Source of the DNA: an uncultured Rhodospirillaceae bacterium
Lineage (GTDB): Bacteria; Pseudomonadota; Alphaproteobacteria; Rhodospirillales; Magnetospirillaceae
NCBI GenBank assembly: GCA_903899885.1
Contig: CAIULK010000088.1
Location: 1 to 56,978, forward strand
Direction of reading: 5' to 3'
Length of the DNA stretch: 56,978 nt
Numbering within the stretch: the stretch's first letter is position 1; each line of letters starts with the position of its first letter. Below the pieces are notes generated by a model. That model was not told the DNA's origin and did no database searches. It was given only the letters and a program-made list of their open reading frames with translations. The position numbers were made by a program, and so were the translations under genes. This document shows positions 1-6,874 of the stretch, one piece after another.

Positions 1-45
1 GAACTTATGGGTACTTTCCATACCGAACTTATGGGTACTTTCCAT
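1..45 (-). repeat. Tandem 21-base repeat at left edge, possible start of a truncated gene
   Basis: The same 21-base sequence occurs at 1-21 and 25-45, separated by three bases, so the period is 24. On the minus strand each copy reads as ATG followed by codons for ESTHKF, in one open frame (MESTHKFG MESTHKF) that runs off the edge. A third copy lies in the 5' end of the epimerase gene at 1938-1958. It lies 4 bases downstream of the kinase stop codon. It may be the start of another gene, or a contig-end assembly artefact. Confidence 0.6.
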
Positions 46-49
46 CGGG

Positions 50-832
50 CTATAAGCGCACATGGACTTTGAAAGCGCCGGGCACAGGTTCTTCCGATAC
101 CACATACAGATACCCCCCGCCGCAGCCTGAATACATGGCCCCGGCATATCGCTGCTGGTAGTAACCCAACAATTCCATCAAGTCCATCGTGATGAGCGGG
201 TGGCGAACGGTACGCGGCAGGATGGTTTCCCAGCAAGACATACATTCGTTGAAAGATGCACCCAGGGCGATTGCATCTTTTTCGAAAATGGCTTGATAAC
301 AGGCATGCCCACTCTGGCCAAGCCGCCGGATCCACTCCGCATCGAGGTTATCATCCGGGCTGAAGGGGTTATATCCAACCGGCCGGGGCGCCACGGGCAA
401 AACATTAATAACGCCTTCCAACCAGCCAGCCGTTTCGGGATCGTTATTTGACTCTACATGCGCCGGAAAATAACCGCCTGTGTATTGGAAATCATAATCC
501 AGGCGGTTGATGCCTGGGTAGATCAACCCGGCCATATCCTGCGAACCAGACGGCTCAGATTTGCCCTCATTTTCGGCCGCGTATAGCTCCTGTACCATCC
601 GGGCCGGATCGCCCCTGGGCAGGCCTCCGTCCCACAGGCGGCTTGCCACCTGGCGTGTACTGGTGCCCATTCCGCAGCGATCCATAAACCGGAATTCGGG
701 CAGGACCCCAACCACGACCATCGCGCCCGGCGGAGTGGGGTTATGCCGTGAGATAAACGGTTGGTCGATCCAGCCACCGGCCAACGCGAGCCTGTAAGGG
801 ATGTTACTGATGATCTGCGTGATCTCGGCCAT
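50..832 (-). CDS. GHMP-family sugar kinase, stand-alone paralogue
   Basis: A 260-residue protein of the galactokinase/mevalonate kinase (GHMP) superfamily, HddA-like group (COG2605), expected to use ATP to phosphorylate a sugar in the cytoplasm. Visible motifs are the N-terminal IPYRLALAGGWIDQP, the phosphate-loop equivalent CGMGTSTRQ, the acidic motif GSQDMAGLIYPG and the C-terminal SGCGGGYLYVV. It is clearly homologous to the C-terminal domain of the fused protein at 3388-4530. I chose the ATG at 832 because the longer frame to 868 would start inside a strong hairpin. The substrate is unknown; the neighbouring epimerase, importer and mutarotase suggest an aldohexose or 6-deoxyhexose (inference). 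Confidence 0.75.
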   Translation of the reverse strand: MAEITQIISNIPYRLALAGGWIDQPFISRHNPTPPGAMVVVGVLPEFRFMDRCGMGTSTRQVASRLWDGGLPRGDPARMVQELYAAENEGKSEPSGSQDMAGLIYPGINRLDYDFQYTGGYFPAHVESNNDPETAGWLEGVINVLPVAPRPVGYNPFSPDDNLDAEWIRRLGQSGHACYQAIFEKDAIALGASFNECMSCWETILPRTVRHPLITMDLMELLGYYQQRYAGAMYSGCGGGYLYVVSEEPVPGAFKVHVRL

Positions 833-850
833 AGGTTTTTTTCCGCGAAA

Positions 851-887
851 CCCGCGGCCTGTTCTCAAGTTGGGAACAGGCCGCGGG
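851..887 (-). terminator. Perfect 14-bp hairpin between epimerase and kinase genes
   Basis: Arms at 851-864 and 874-887 (CCCGCGGCCTGTTC and its complement) enclose a 9-base loop. The GC-rich stem lies between the stop of the epimerase gene and the start of the kinase gene. No T-tract follows on either strand, so it may act as an RNA-stabilising or attenuating hairpin rather than a classic terminator. Confidence 0.6.
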
Positions 888-902
888 ATAAGGAGAGGAT
901 GA

Positions 903-1970
903 TTAATCGATCACAACGCGTTTGCCAGCCTTGCGGTCAACATACTGCTGCTCAATCCAGGCATAGGTTTTGGTAAGTCCATCGCGGAAAGAGGTCTTTG
1001 GTTCCCAACCCAACATCTTTTGGATGAAAGTATTATCGCTATTGCGCCCAGCCACACCGCGCGGCGCATTCAGATCATAACTGCGTTCCAACTTCACGCC
1101 GCCGATTGATTCTGCAATACTGACCAGTTCGTTGACCGAGATCAGCTCACTGGAGCCCAGGTTGATGGGCGTTGCCAGCAACGCATCGCAGTGCATGATC
1201 ATGTCGATGCCCTTGACGCAGTCTTCAATATACATATAGCTGCGGGTCTGGTGTCCGTCACCCCAGATCGTGATTTCAAGTTTACCGGTGTCCTTGGCGC
1301 TGATGACCTTGCGCGTGATGGCAGCGGGCGCCTTTTCACGGCCACCATCCCAGGTGCCATTCGGGCCGTACACATTATGGAAGCGAGCAATAAAGGTTTT
1401 CATACCGCGTTCGGCGGTATATTCCTGGCACATCATCTCGGACATCAGTTTTTCCCAACCGTAACCGCGCTCGGCAAAAGCCGGATAAGCATCGCCTTCA
1501 CGCAGCGCGCGCACATTTGGATCCTGCTGGAGCTGGGTATTGTACGCGCAAGCAGAAGATGAGAAGAAGTAACGCTGAACCCCGGCGCGGTAAGCGGATT
1601 CGAGCATGTGGGTATTGATCAGAATGCTGCGCATGCACTCAACGCGGAAGCGTTCGATAAAGCCCATACCACCCATATCGGCTGCCAGATTGTAGACTTC
1701 CGTGGCGCCTTCCACGGCGCGGATGCAGTTCTTTTCCTGGCTCAAATCCATGCACAAACATTCCACACCGGGCACGCGCTGGTACCACTCCGGCAGCGGT
1801 TTCTTATCGACAGCTCGCAGATTGGTAAAACCTTGATCGTGAAAATAGCGCACAAGTGAACCCGCGATAAAACCACCTGCGCCAGTTACAACGATAAGAT
1901 CGTCTTTTTCAAGATTCGGATCGGTTGCTGCAATACTGAACTTATGGGTACTTTCCATCATGTTAGTCAT
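903..1970 (-). CDS. GDP-mannose 3,5-epimerase-like NAD-dependent epimerase
   Basis: A 355-residue extended short-chain dehydrogenase/reductase. The NAD-binding TGAGGFIAG is near residue 30, followed by NLAADMGGMGFI, then SSSACAY and YGWEK (catalytic Ser/Tyr/Lys), FHNVYGPNGTWDGGREKAPAA and GDGHQTRSYMYIEDC. These blocks are the signature of plant and bacterial GDP-mannose 3,5-epimerase, which makes GDP-L-galactose (and GDP-L-gulose) from GDP-D-mannose. The ATG at 1970 has an AAGGAG site about 7 bases upstream. Residues 5-11 are encoded by the 21-base repeat also seen at 1-45. The true nucleotide-sugar substrate is unproven; a related NDP-sugar is possible. Confidence 0.85.
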   Translation of the reverse strand: MTNMMESTHKFSIAATDPNLEKDDLIVVTGAGGFIAGSLVRYFHDQGFTNLRAVDKKPLPEWYQRVPGVECLCMDLSQEKNCIRAVEGATEVYNLAADMGGMGFIERFRVECMRSILINTHMLESAYRAGVQRYFFSSSACAYNTQLQQDPNVRALREGDAYPAFAERGYGWEKLMSEMMCQEYTAERGMKTFIARFHNVYGPNGTWDGGREKAPAAITRKVISAKDTGKLEITIWGDGHQTRSYMYIEDCVKGIDMIMHCDALLATPINLGSSELISVNELVSIAESIGGVKLERSYDLNAPRGVAGRNSDNTFIQKMLGWEPKTSFRDGLTKTYAWIEQQYVDRKAGKRVVID

Positions 1971-1995
1971 TTTTTTCTCCTTGAGGAATAATCCC

Positions 1996-2017
1996 TACGA
2001 TTTACTGGGAAATCGTA
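1996..2017. promoter_or_regulatory. Inverted repeat upstream of the epimerase gene
   Basis: TACGATTT at 1996-2003 and AAATCGTA at 2010-2017 form a perfect 8-bp inverted repeat with a 6-base spacer. It lies between lacI and the epimerase gene and could be an RNA hairpin or an operator. It does not match the LacI-type operator found elsewhere in the window. Confidence 0.35.
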
Positions 2018-2058
2018 CAAGATTCGTTTGGCGTCCAGAACCCGCAGGTTCAGAACAT

Positions 2059-3075
2059 TTATTTTAAAGTTTCGATTTTTACACCGCTTGATTTCCGGAC
2101 AATCAAAGTGGTGGGAAATACAATATCCTGAAAGTCATACACTTGCGTAGCAGCCAGGCGTTCGATCAATAACTCCGTAGCCCTGGCGGCCATTTCATAA
2201 ACCGGCTGCGCCGCCACCGTCAAAAATGGGGATATCACCAGAGATTCGGGTAAATCATCAAAGGTTACCACGGCCATGTCTTCGGGCACCCGTAGACGCG
2301 CGTCTTCCAGGGCGCGCAAGACACCCAGCGCAATAAAGTTATTGCCCGCGAACAAAGCCGAGGGGCGGGGGGTCATTTCCAGAACCTGGCGGGCCATCTC
2401 AGCGCCGCTGGCGCGGGTAAACGCGCCAAAGATGACCGACTGGCTGGCAGTATCCAACCCGGCATCTGCCAGAGCCCGATTGAAGCCTGTAAAGCGATCA
2501 GCAGCCGTGGAGACATTTTGCGGGCCGTTCAACAGGGCGATGTGAGTATGCCCGAGTGAAATCAGCAATTTCGTCAGTTCGTAGGCGCCATTCAAAGAAT
2601 CGCAGCGCACCTGGTCAACTTTCTGGCTGGATACATGCCGGTCCACCACCACCACCTGCACGCCATTCTGCTGGAGCGTTTCAACCGACTCAGAGTCGGA
2701 GCCGCTCGGCACCAGTACAACCCCATCCACCTGGTTTTGCATCAGAACCTGGATGTAGTTCTGTTCCTTCTGTTTGTCTTCGTCCGTGTTACAAAAAATG
2801 ACAGTATATCCGGCCCGGCTGGCGACATCTTCCACACCGCGCGCCGCCACAGTGAAAAACGGGTTGGTGATATCGGTCATGACCAGAGCCAGTACCTTGC
2901 TGCGCTTGGAACGCAAACTGCCCGCCAGCCGGTTGGGTACATAGCCCATTTCCTTGACTGCCGCCAGGACTCGCTGACGAATATCTTCACTGGCATACCC
3001 GGAGTTATTGATCACCCGCGAAACGGTGATCGAGGCCACCCCGGCGCGTCTGGCGACATCGTGGATGGTTGTCAT
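2059..3075 (-). CDS. LacI/GalR-family transcriptional repressor
   Basis: A 338-residue regulator. The N-terminal helix-turn-helix IHDVARRAGVASITVSRVIN is followed by the hinge helix region NRLAGSLRSKRS near residues 48-60 and a periplasmic-binding-protein-like sensor domain (for example DITNPFF and TFDDLPESLVISP). Family members bind about 14-16 bp palindromes and are released by a sugar or sugar phosphate. A perfect palindrome of that kind lies 27 bases upstream of the start codon (3102-3115), which suggests autoregulation. Related sites in front of the ABC operon and fucU suggest it controls the whole cluster. The ATG at 3075 has no strong ribosome-binding site. Confidence 0.92.
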   Translation of the reverse strand: MTTIHDVARRAGVASITVSRVINNSGYASEDIRQRVLAAVKEMGYVPNRLAGSLRSKRSKVLALVMTDITNPFFTVAARGVEDVASRAGYTVIFCNTDEDKQKEQNYIQVLMQNQVDGVVLVPSGSDSESVETLQQNGVQVVVVDRHVSSQKVDQVRCDSLNGAYELTKLLISLGHTHIALLNGPQNVSTAADRFTGFNRALADAGLDTASQSVIFGAFTRASGAEMARQVLEMTPRPSALFAGNNFIALGVLRALEDARLRVPEDMAVVTFDDLPESLVISPFLTVAAQPVYEMAARATELLIERLAATQVYDFQDIVFPTTLIVRKSSGVKIETLK

Positions 3076-3101
3076 CTTTCAAACCTGGGCGCGAGATGAT
3101 G

Positions 3102-3115
3102 TGGTATCGATACCA
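3102..3115. promoter_or_regulatory. LacI-type operator upstream of lacI
   Basis: TGGTATCGATACCA is a perfect 14-bp palindrome with the central CG typical of LacI/GalR operators. It lies 8 bases past the proposed -10 box of the lacI promoter. Near-copies occur at 8489-8502 and 8799-8812 and a half-site at 8568-8581. Confidence 0.75.
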
Positions 3116-3122
3116 TGTTGTT

Positions 3123-3152
3123 ATGATATCACAAGATTGCAAAATTTTACAA
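3123..3152 (-). promoter_or_regulatory. Proposed promoter of lacI
   Basis: On the minus strand, TTGTAA (3152-3147), an 18-base spacer and TATCAT (3128-3123) give a moderate sigma-70-type promoter. The palindromic operator follows immediately. Confidence 0.5.
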
Positions 3153-3286
3153 GGGAATTGGTGAAATTTCTTACAAACAGGTGCGCCGTATTTCCCAATT
3201 ACGCCGCCCACCGGCCGGGTAAGGCTGATTAAAGTGGTTCATCTGCTTGCCAACCAGGCAGAGCCTCGCTGCTCTGAAGAAATAAA

Positions 3287-3315
3287 AAATTCGCCGCGCA
3301 AGTGACGGCGAATTT
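3287..3315 (-). terminator. Rho-independent terminator, distal of two
   Basis: A 10-bp stem (3287-3296 with 3306-3315) encloses a 9-base loop. On the minus strand it is followed by a run of six T and TATTT. It lies downstream of the fused kinase gene. Confidence 0.8.
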
Positions 3316-3335
3316 GGAAATAACGGTATAAAACC

Positions 3336-3368
3336 CACGGTCACAAACACAGTGGATTTGTGACCGTG
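3336..3368 (-). terminator. Terminator-like hairpin directly after the fused kinase gene
   Basis: A 12-bp perfect stem (3336-3347 with 3357-3368) encloses a 9-base loop and is followed on the minus strand by GGGTTTTAT. Together with the hairpin at 3287-3315 it forms a tandem terminator. Confidence 0.7.
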
Positions 3369-3387
3369 AAGGGTATAACCGGGCGGC

Positions 3388-4530
3388 TCAGTCGCTTTCG
3401 CGGCGTATGCTGATGCGCACGGCATCCTGGATGGGTTTGTCTGCCACCAGGATCAAATAGCCCCCGCCTCCTGCGCCGGAAACCTTCCAACCCAGCGCAT
3501 CTTTGCGATACATATTGATCAACTCCAGCATGGTATCGGTTACCATGTTTGGGAACATTGCCACCTGGGCCTCATAACTCCTGCGCAGGCTGTGCCCAAA
3601 TGCAGCGATATCCCTGTCCAAAATCGCGCTCCAGCAGGCTTCAGCCGCATCCGCCAGCGCCCGGGCCCCTTCCAATGTGATATGGGTATTATCCAGCACA
3701 TGATAGCCTGAAGGGCGCGGGCTCAACGGAATCAGGTAAAAAGCTTCTTCAATAAAATTCAAGGTGGCTTCATCCTGACAAGGACTGATTTTCACCGGCC
3801 AGTATTTACCGGCGTAATCTGCTTTGGCCAGACCCGGGTAAATGATTCCGATCGAATCCTGGGAACCTGAAATTTCTTTCGTGCCAGGAGGGTTATCGTA
3901 GGCAAACAGCATTTTCGCAAGCTTCTCATAGTTATCCATTGGCAGCCGGGCGCCCCACATCTCCACCGCCGAAGCGCGTGTACTGGAGGCCATGCCACTC
4001 CGCTGGTTAAAATCAATGGTGGGATGGATCGAAACAGTAATTACCGGCCCGGGGTAATGTTGTGAAACAAAAGGTTGATCAAGCCAGCCACCCGCGATAT
4101 CAATCCGGTAAGGGATGGTGCTCATCCCGCGCAGGGAGGTCGTGGAACGCGGCAGCAGCCCCGGGTGCGGGTCGCGCTTCAGGATAATATATTCGATCCC
4201 CAGTTCCTCGCACAGTTTACGTTTTTCGAGCAGGTTACCATCTTCATTCACCACAAAATAATCCGGTTGGACCTGCTTTAATTCATCCACAAAATCCAGC
4301 ATCCCGGAGCCTTTGGCGATCAGGACATCCTTGACATAAGACAGGGCCTGGATCATGTATTTTCTTTCATTCTCTTTGTTGATGGTCGGGCGGTTTTTTA
4401 GTTCGAAAACGGTGCGGTCCGAACCAATCGCCACATACAAGTCACCATATTTGGCTGCCTCCTGAAAAAATGCCACGTGACCGCTGTGCAGCAGATCGAA
4501 ACAACCGCTCACAAAAACCTTTTTAGGCAT
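3388..4530 (-). CDS. Fused nucleotidyltransferase / GHMP sugar kinase
   Basis: A 380-residue two-domain enzyme. Residues 1 to about 130 are a cytidylyltransferase-like fold, with FVSGCFDLLHSGHVAFF (the GxFDxxHxGH nucleotide motif) and RSTTSLR as the equivalent of the second signature, as in HldE and glycerol-3-phosphate cytidylyltransferase. From about residue 135 it is a GHMP kinase (IPYRIDIAGGWLDQP, RSGMASSTRAS, SGSQDSIGIIYPG, SGAGGGGYLILV). The pairing suggests phosphorylation of a free sugar at C1 followed by transfer of a nucleotide, analogous to the bifunctional fucokinase/pyrophosphorylase but from different families (inference). GGAGGG lies 8 bases before the ATG. The kinase half is a paralogue of the protein at 50-832. 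Confidence 0.82.
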   Translation of the reverse strand: MPKKVFVSGCFDLLHSGHVAFFQEAAKYGDLYVAIGSDRTVFELKNRPTINKENERKYMIQALSYVKDVLIAKGSGMLDFVDELKQVQPDYFVVNEDGNLLEKRKLCEELGIEYIILKRDPHPGLLPRSTTSLRGMSTIPYRIDIAGGWLDQPFVSQHYPGPVITVSIHPTIDFNQRSGMASSTRASAVEMWGARLPMDNYEKLAKMLFAYDNPPGTKEISGSQDSIGIIYPGLAKADYAGKYWPVKISPCQDEATLNFIEEAFYLIPLSPRPSGYHVLDNTHITLEGARALADAAEACWSAILDRDIAAFGHSLRRSYEAQVAMFPNMVTDTMLELINMYRKDALGWKVSGAGGGGYLILVADKPIQDAVRISIRRESD

Positions 4531-4702
4531 ACCGCTTACCCTCCAATGACAAAATAATTTCTGCTCACCGTGAGCGGCATGGATGGGCGCCAGCCTACCA
4601 GATTACCGCGTTGCAAGACAGGCCTATTATACAGAATAAAAAAAATTAGAGCTGAAATCACACGTTTTTCAATTGAAACACATCCCCACCTATCCTGGGA
4701 TA

Positions 4703-4731
4703 TAAAAAGCTGCCGGCTTTTGACCGGCAGC
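4703..4731 (-). terminator. Rho-independent terminator of the transporter operon
   Basis: The stem GCTGCCGG/CCGGCAGC (4709-4716 with 4724-4731) is followed on the minus strand by TTTTTATA. It lies 25 bases after the stop codon of the binding-protein gene. Confidence 0.85.
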
Positions 4732-4756
4732 CATTTTATTTCAAAAAACGAGCAGC

Positions 4757-5758
4757 TTACTTGTACAGAACTGCCTGGATCTTGGGATCGTCAATGTTGG
4801 TCTTGTCATACCACATGAAGCCGGTATCAATGGTCTTGGGCAGGGTTTCGCCCTTGGCGGCCTTGAGGGCAGCTTCAACGCACTTGTAACCAATGCCGAT
4901 CGGGTTCTGGGTGATGGCGCCCGCTTCGGTACCAGCGCGGATGGCATCCATCTGCTGTTGGCCGGAGTCATAGCCGATTACAACCAGTTTGCCTTCCATC
5001 TTGAGTTCCTTGACAGCGTTCAGAACGCCGATGATCGAGCCTTCATTACCGCCAAAGAAACCCTTCAGGTTCGGGTGAGCCTGGATGATGGCCTTGGCCA
5101 GATCGGTGGATTTAAGCTGATCGCCGCCGCCGTACTGGGTGTCAACGATTTTAATGTTCGGGTACTTGTTTGTGATTTGGTCAGTGAAACCCTTGGTGCG
5201 GTCAATGCCGGTGCGGCTGGTCTGATCGTGCATGATAATGGCGACTTCGCCGGAACCACCGATCAGGGAAGCCATCTTGTCAGCGGCAGTGGCGGCAGCG
5301 GCAATGTTGTCGGTAGCGGCGGTGCTGACGGGGATGTTACTGTCAACGCCGGAGTCGAAACCGATCACGGGGATGTTGGCGGCTTTGGCTTTTTCGAGCA
5401 GGGGTTGGAAGGCCTTGGAGTCAACTGCGGCGAGGCAGATGGCGGCTGGTTTCTTGTCAAGAGCGGTCTGGAACATTTCGACCTGCTTGTCAACCATGGC
5501 TTCGGTTTCTGGGCCTTCGAAGGTCATAGTGGCGCCCAAGTCATTGGCGGCCTGTTCGGCGCCCTTCTTGACTGCTTGCCAGAACTGGTGCTGGAAACCC
5601 TTGGAAATAACCGGGATATAGGGCTTGGCAGCAGCCGCAGCGGGCGCGGTGGTGGCAGCGGCAGCCGGGGCGGCCGGGGCGGCGGCAGGAGCGCAGCCGG
5701 TGATCATGGCAGCAATTGCCACAATTGTTACCAGGGTGAAGATCAATTTCTTTGTCAT
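4757..5758 (-). CDS. Sugar ABC transporter substrate-binding lipoprotein (RbsB-like)
   Basis: A 333-residue periplasmic-binding-protein type 1 protein. It has a signal peptide and lipobox (AAMITGC), then a long Ala/Pro/Thr linker, then the RbsB-like two-lobed domain (SKGFQHQFWQAVKKGAEQAA, IPVIGFDSGVD, GYDSGQQQMDAIRAG). It should capture a monosaccharide outside the membrane for the permease and ATPase encoded just upstream. I chose the ATG at 5758 because GAGGAG sits 7 bases upstream and the signal peptide starts there. The frame remains open to an ATG at 5854, which has its own AGGAGG but almost no spacing. Sugar specificity cannot be read from sequence. Confidence 0.9.
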   Translation of the reverse strand: MTKKLIFTLVTIVAIAAMITGCAPAAAPAAPAAAATTAPAAAAAKPYIPVISKGFQHQFWQAVKKGAEQAANDLGATMTFEGPETEAMVDKQVEMFQTALDKKPAAICLAAVDSKAFQPLLEKAKAANIPVIGFDSGVDSNIPVSTAATDNIAAAATAADKMASLIGGSGEVAIIMHDQTSRTGIDRTKGFTDQITNKYPNIKIVDTQYGGGDQLKSTDLAKAIIQAHPNLKGFFGGNEGSIIGVLNAVKELKMEGKLVVIGYDSGQQQMDAIRAGTEAGAITQNPIGIGYKCVEAALKAAKGETLPKTIDTGFMWYDKTNIDDPKIQAVLYK

Positions 5759-5847
5759 ACTCATTCTCCTCAATTTTTGTTCCTGAATTTTGATTGAATC
5801 TTGAAACTGGGCCAGAGACTTTATTCTGTTTGATATTAATCCACTAG

Positions 5848-5870
5848 TTAACATACCTCCTGAATGTTAA
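5848..5870 (-). promoter_or_regulatory. Inverted repeat enclosing an AGGAGG site upstream of the binding-protein gene
   Basis: TTAACAT (5848-5854) and ATGTTAA (5864-5870) flank the minus-strand sequence TCAGGAGGT. A hairpin would hide this ribosome-binding site in its loop. It lies in the gap between the permease and binding-protein genes. Confidence 0.35.
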
Positions 5871-5881
5871 ATGAATGGGAT

Positions 5882-6871
5882 TTATTTACGACGCCGGCGC
5901 AGAATGTCAGCGTAAACCGCCAGAACAACAATACAACCGGTCACTACCAGTTGCAATTCCTGCGGCACCGAAAGGATGCGCAGGCCATTGGTCAACGTAC
6001 TGATGATAAAAGCACCGATGACCGTTCCAACAATCGAACCCTCGCCGCCACTCAGCGATGTACCGCCGATGACAGTGGCCGCGATGGCGTCCAATTCATA
6101 ACCAGCGCCCAGCGCGGGTTGGGCAGAGTTTAAACGCGCGGCAATCACCACACCGGCCAATCCGGCAAAAAGACCGCACAAGGTGTAAACGCCTATCTTC
6201 CAAGCATCAACATTGACACCCGAGAGACGTGTAGCCTCTTCATTACTGCCGATGGCAAAGTTGTAACGCCCAAAAACGGTTTTTGAGAGGATCAGGTTGG
6301 CGATAATAGCGGCCATGAACAATACCAGCACCGCATTAGGGATATCCAACTTTGGGATAACCTGCCCAATAATGGAGTCCATCGCCAGGCTGCGAAAGAT
6401 CGGGGTATCGTTGAAATAAATAGGTTTCAGCCCCGAGATGACCAGGGCCAGTCCCTTGGTGACGTTTAACATACCCAGGGTGGCGATAAAGGGCGGAATT
6501 TTCATTTTGGCGATCACCACACCATTCACAAAACCCGCCAGACCGCCGGTCAGGATACCGCCCAACATGCCCAACCAGATGGGCCAATGATTATTGGTGA
6601 TAAACACACCTGTCATGACGGCAGAAACGGTCAAAACCGTTCCCACGGACAGGTCAATACCACCCGAGATGATGACAAAGGTCACACCTAACGCCAGGAT
6701 GCCGTTGACCGCCGTAGCCAACAGGATGCCAATTACATTATCAAAAGTCAGGAAATAGGGGGAAGCGATCGAAAAACCGACAAACAAAATGATCAAAGCA
6801 CCGAAAGCCAGCAATCTCTGCATGGCATCCGATCGGAATAAAGACTTTCGAGCTACAGCTTCAATTTTCAT
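5882..6871 (-). CDS. Sugar ABC transporter permease (RbsC-like)
   Basis: A 329-residue integral membrane protein of the BPD_transp_2 family used by ribose-type importers. Hydrophobic segments span most of the length, starting near residue 19 (LLAFGALIILFVGFSIA). Diagnostic stretches are VIISGGIDLSVG near residue 70 and ATVIGGTSLSGGEGS, the cytoplasmic loop that contacts the ATPase. It follows the ATPase gene after three bases, so the two are probably translationally coupled. It would form the homodimeric channel with the ATPase at 6875-8413 and the lipoprotein at 4757-5758. Confidence 0.93.
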   Translation of the reverse strand: MKIEAVARKSLFRSDAMQRLLAFGALIILFVGFSIASPYFLTFDNVIGILLATAVNGILALGVTFVIISGGIDLSVGTVLTVSAVMTGVFITNNHWPIWLGMLGGILTGGLAGFVNGVVIAKMKIPPFIATLGMLNVTKGLALVISGLKPIYFNDTPIFRSLAMDSIIGQVIPKLDIPNAVLVLFMAAIIANLILSKTVFGRYNFAIGSNEEATRLSGVNVDAWKIGVYTLCGLFAGLAGVVIAARLNSAQPALGAGYELDAIAATVIGGTSLSGGEGSIVGTVIGAFIISTLTNGLRILSVPQELQLVVTGCIVVLAVYADILRRRRK

Positions 6872-6874
6872 AGT

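Noticed and set aside
1-45. CRISPR or insertion-sequence interpretation of the tandem repeat
   Set aside because: Only two direct copies with a three-base gap and coding character; no spacers, no cas genes and no transposase.
833-868. Longer start (ATG 868) for the first GHMP kinase
   Set aside because: It would begin inside a perfect 14-bp hairpin and add residues unlike the paralogue.
4626-4654. Separate promoter for the fused kinase gene (TATAAT-like box on the minus strand at 4631-4626)
   Set aside because: The -10 is good but no acceptable -35 lies at the right distance, so it was not annotated, although some promoter must lie after the operon terminator.
4958-5797. A 279-residue plus-strand frame over the sugar-binding lipoprotein gene
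   Set aside because: Gly/Val-rich shadow of the Ala-rich lipoprotein; no start signal or family.
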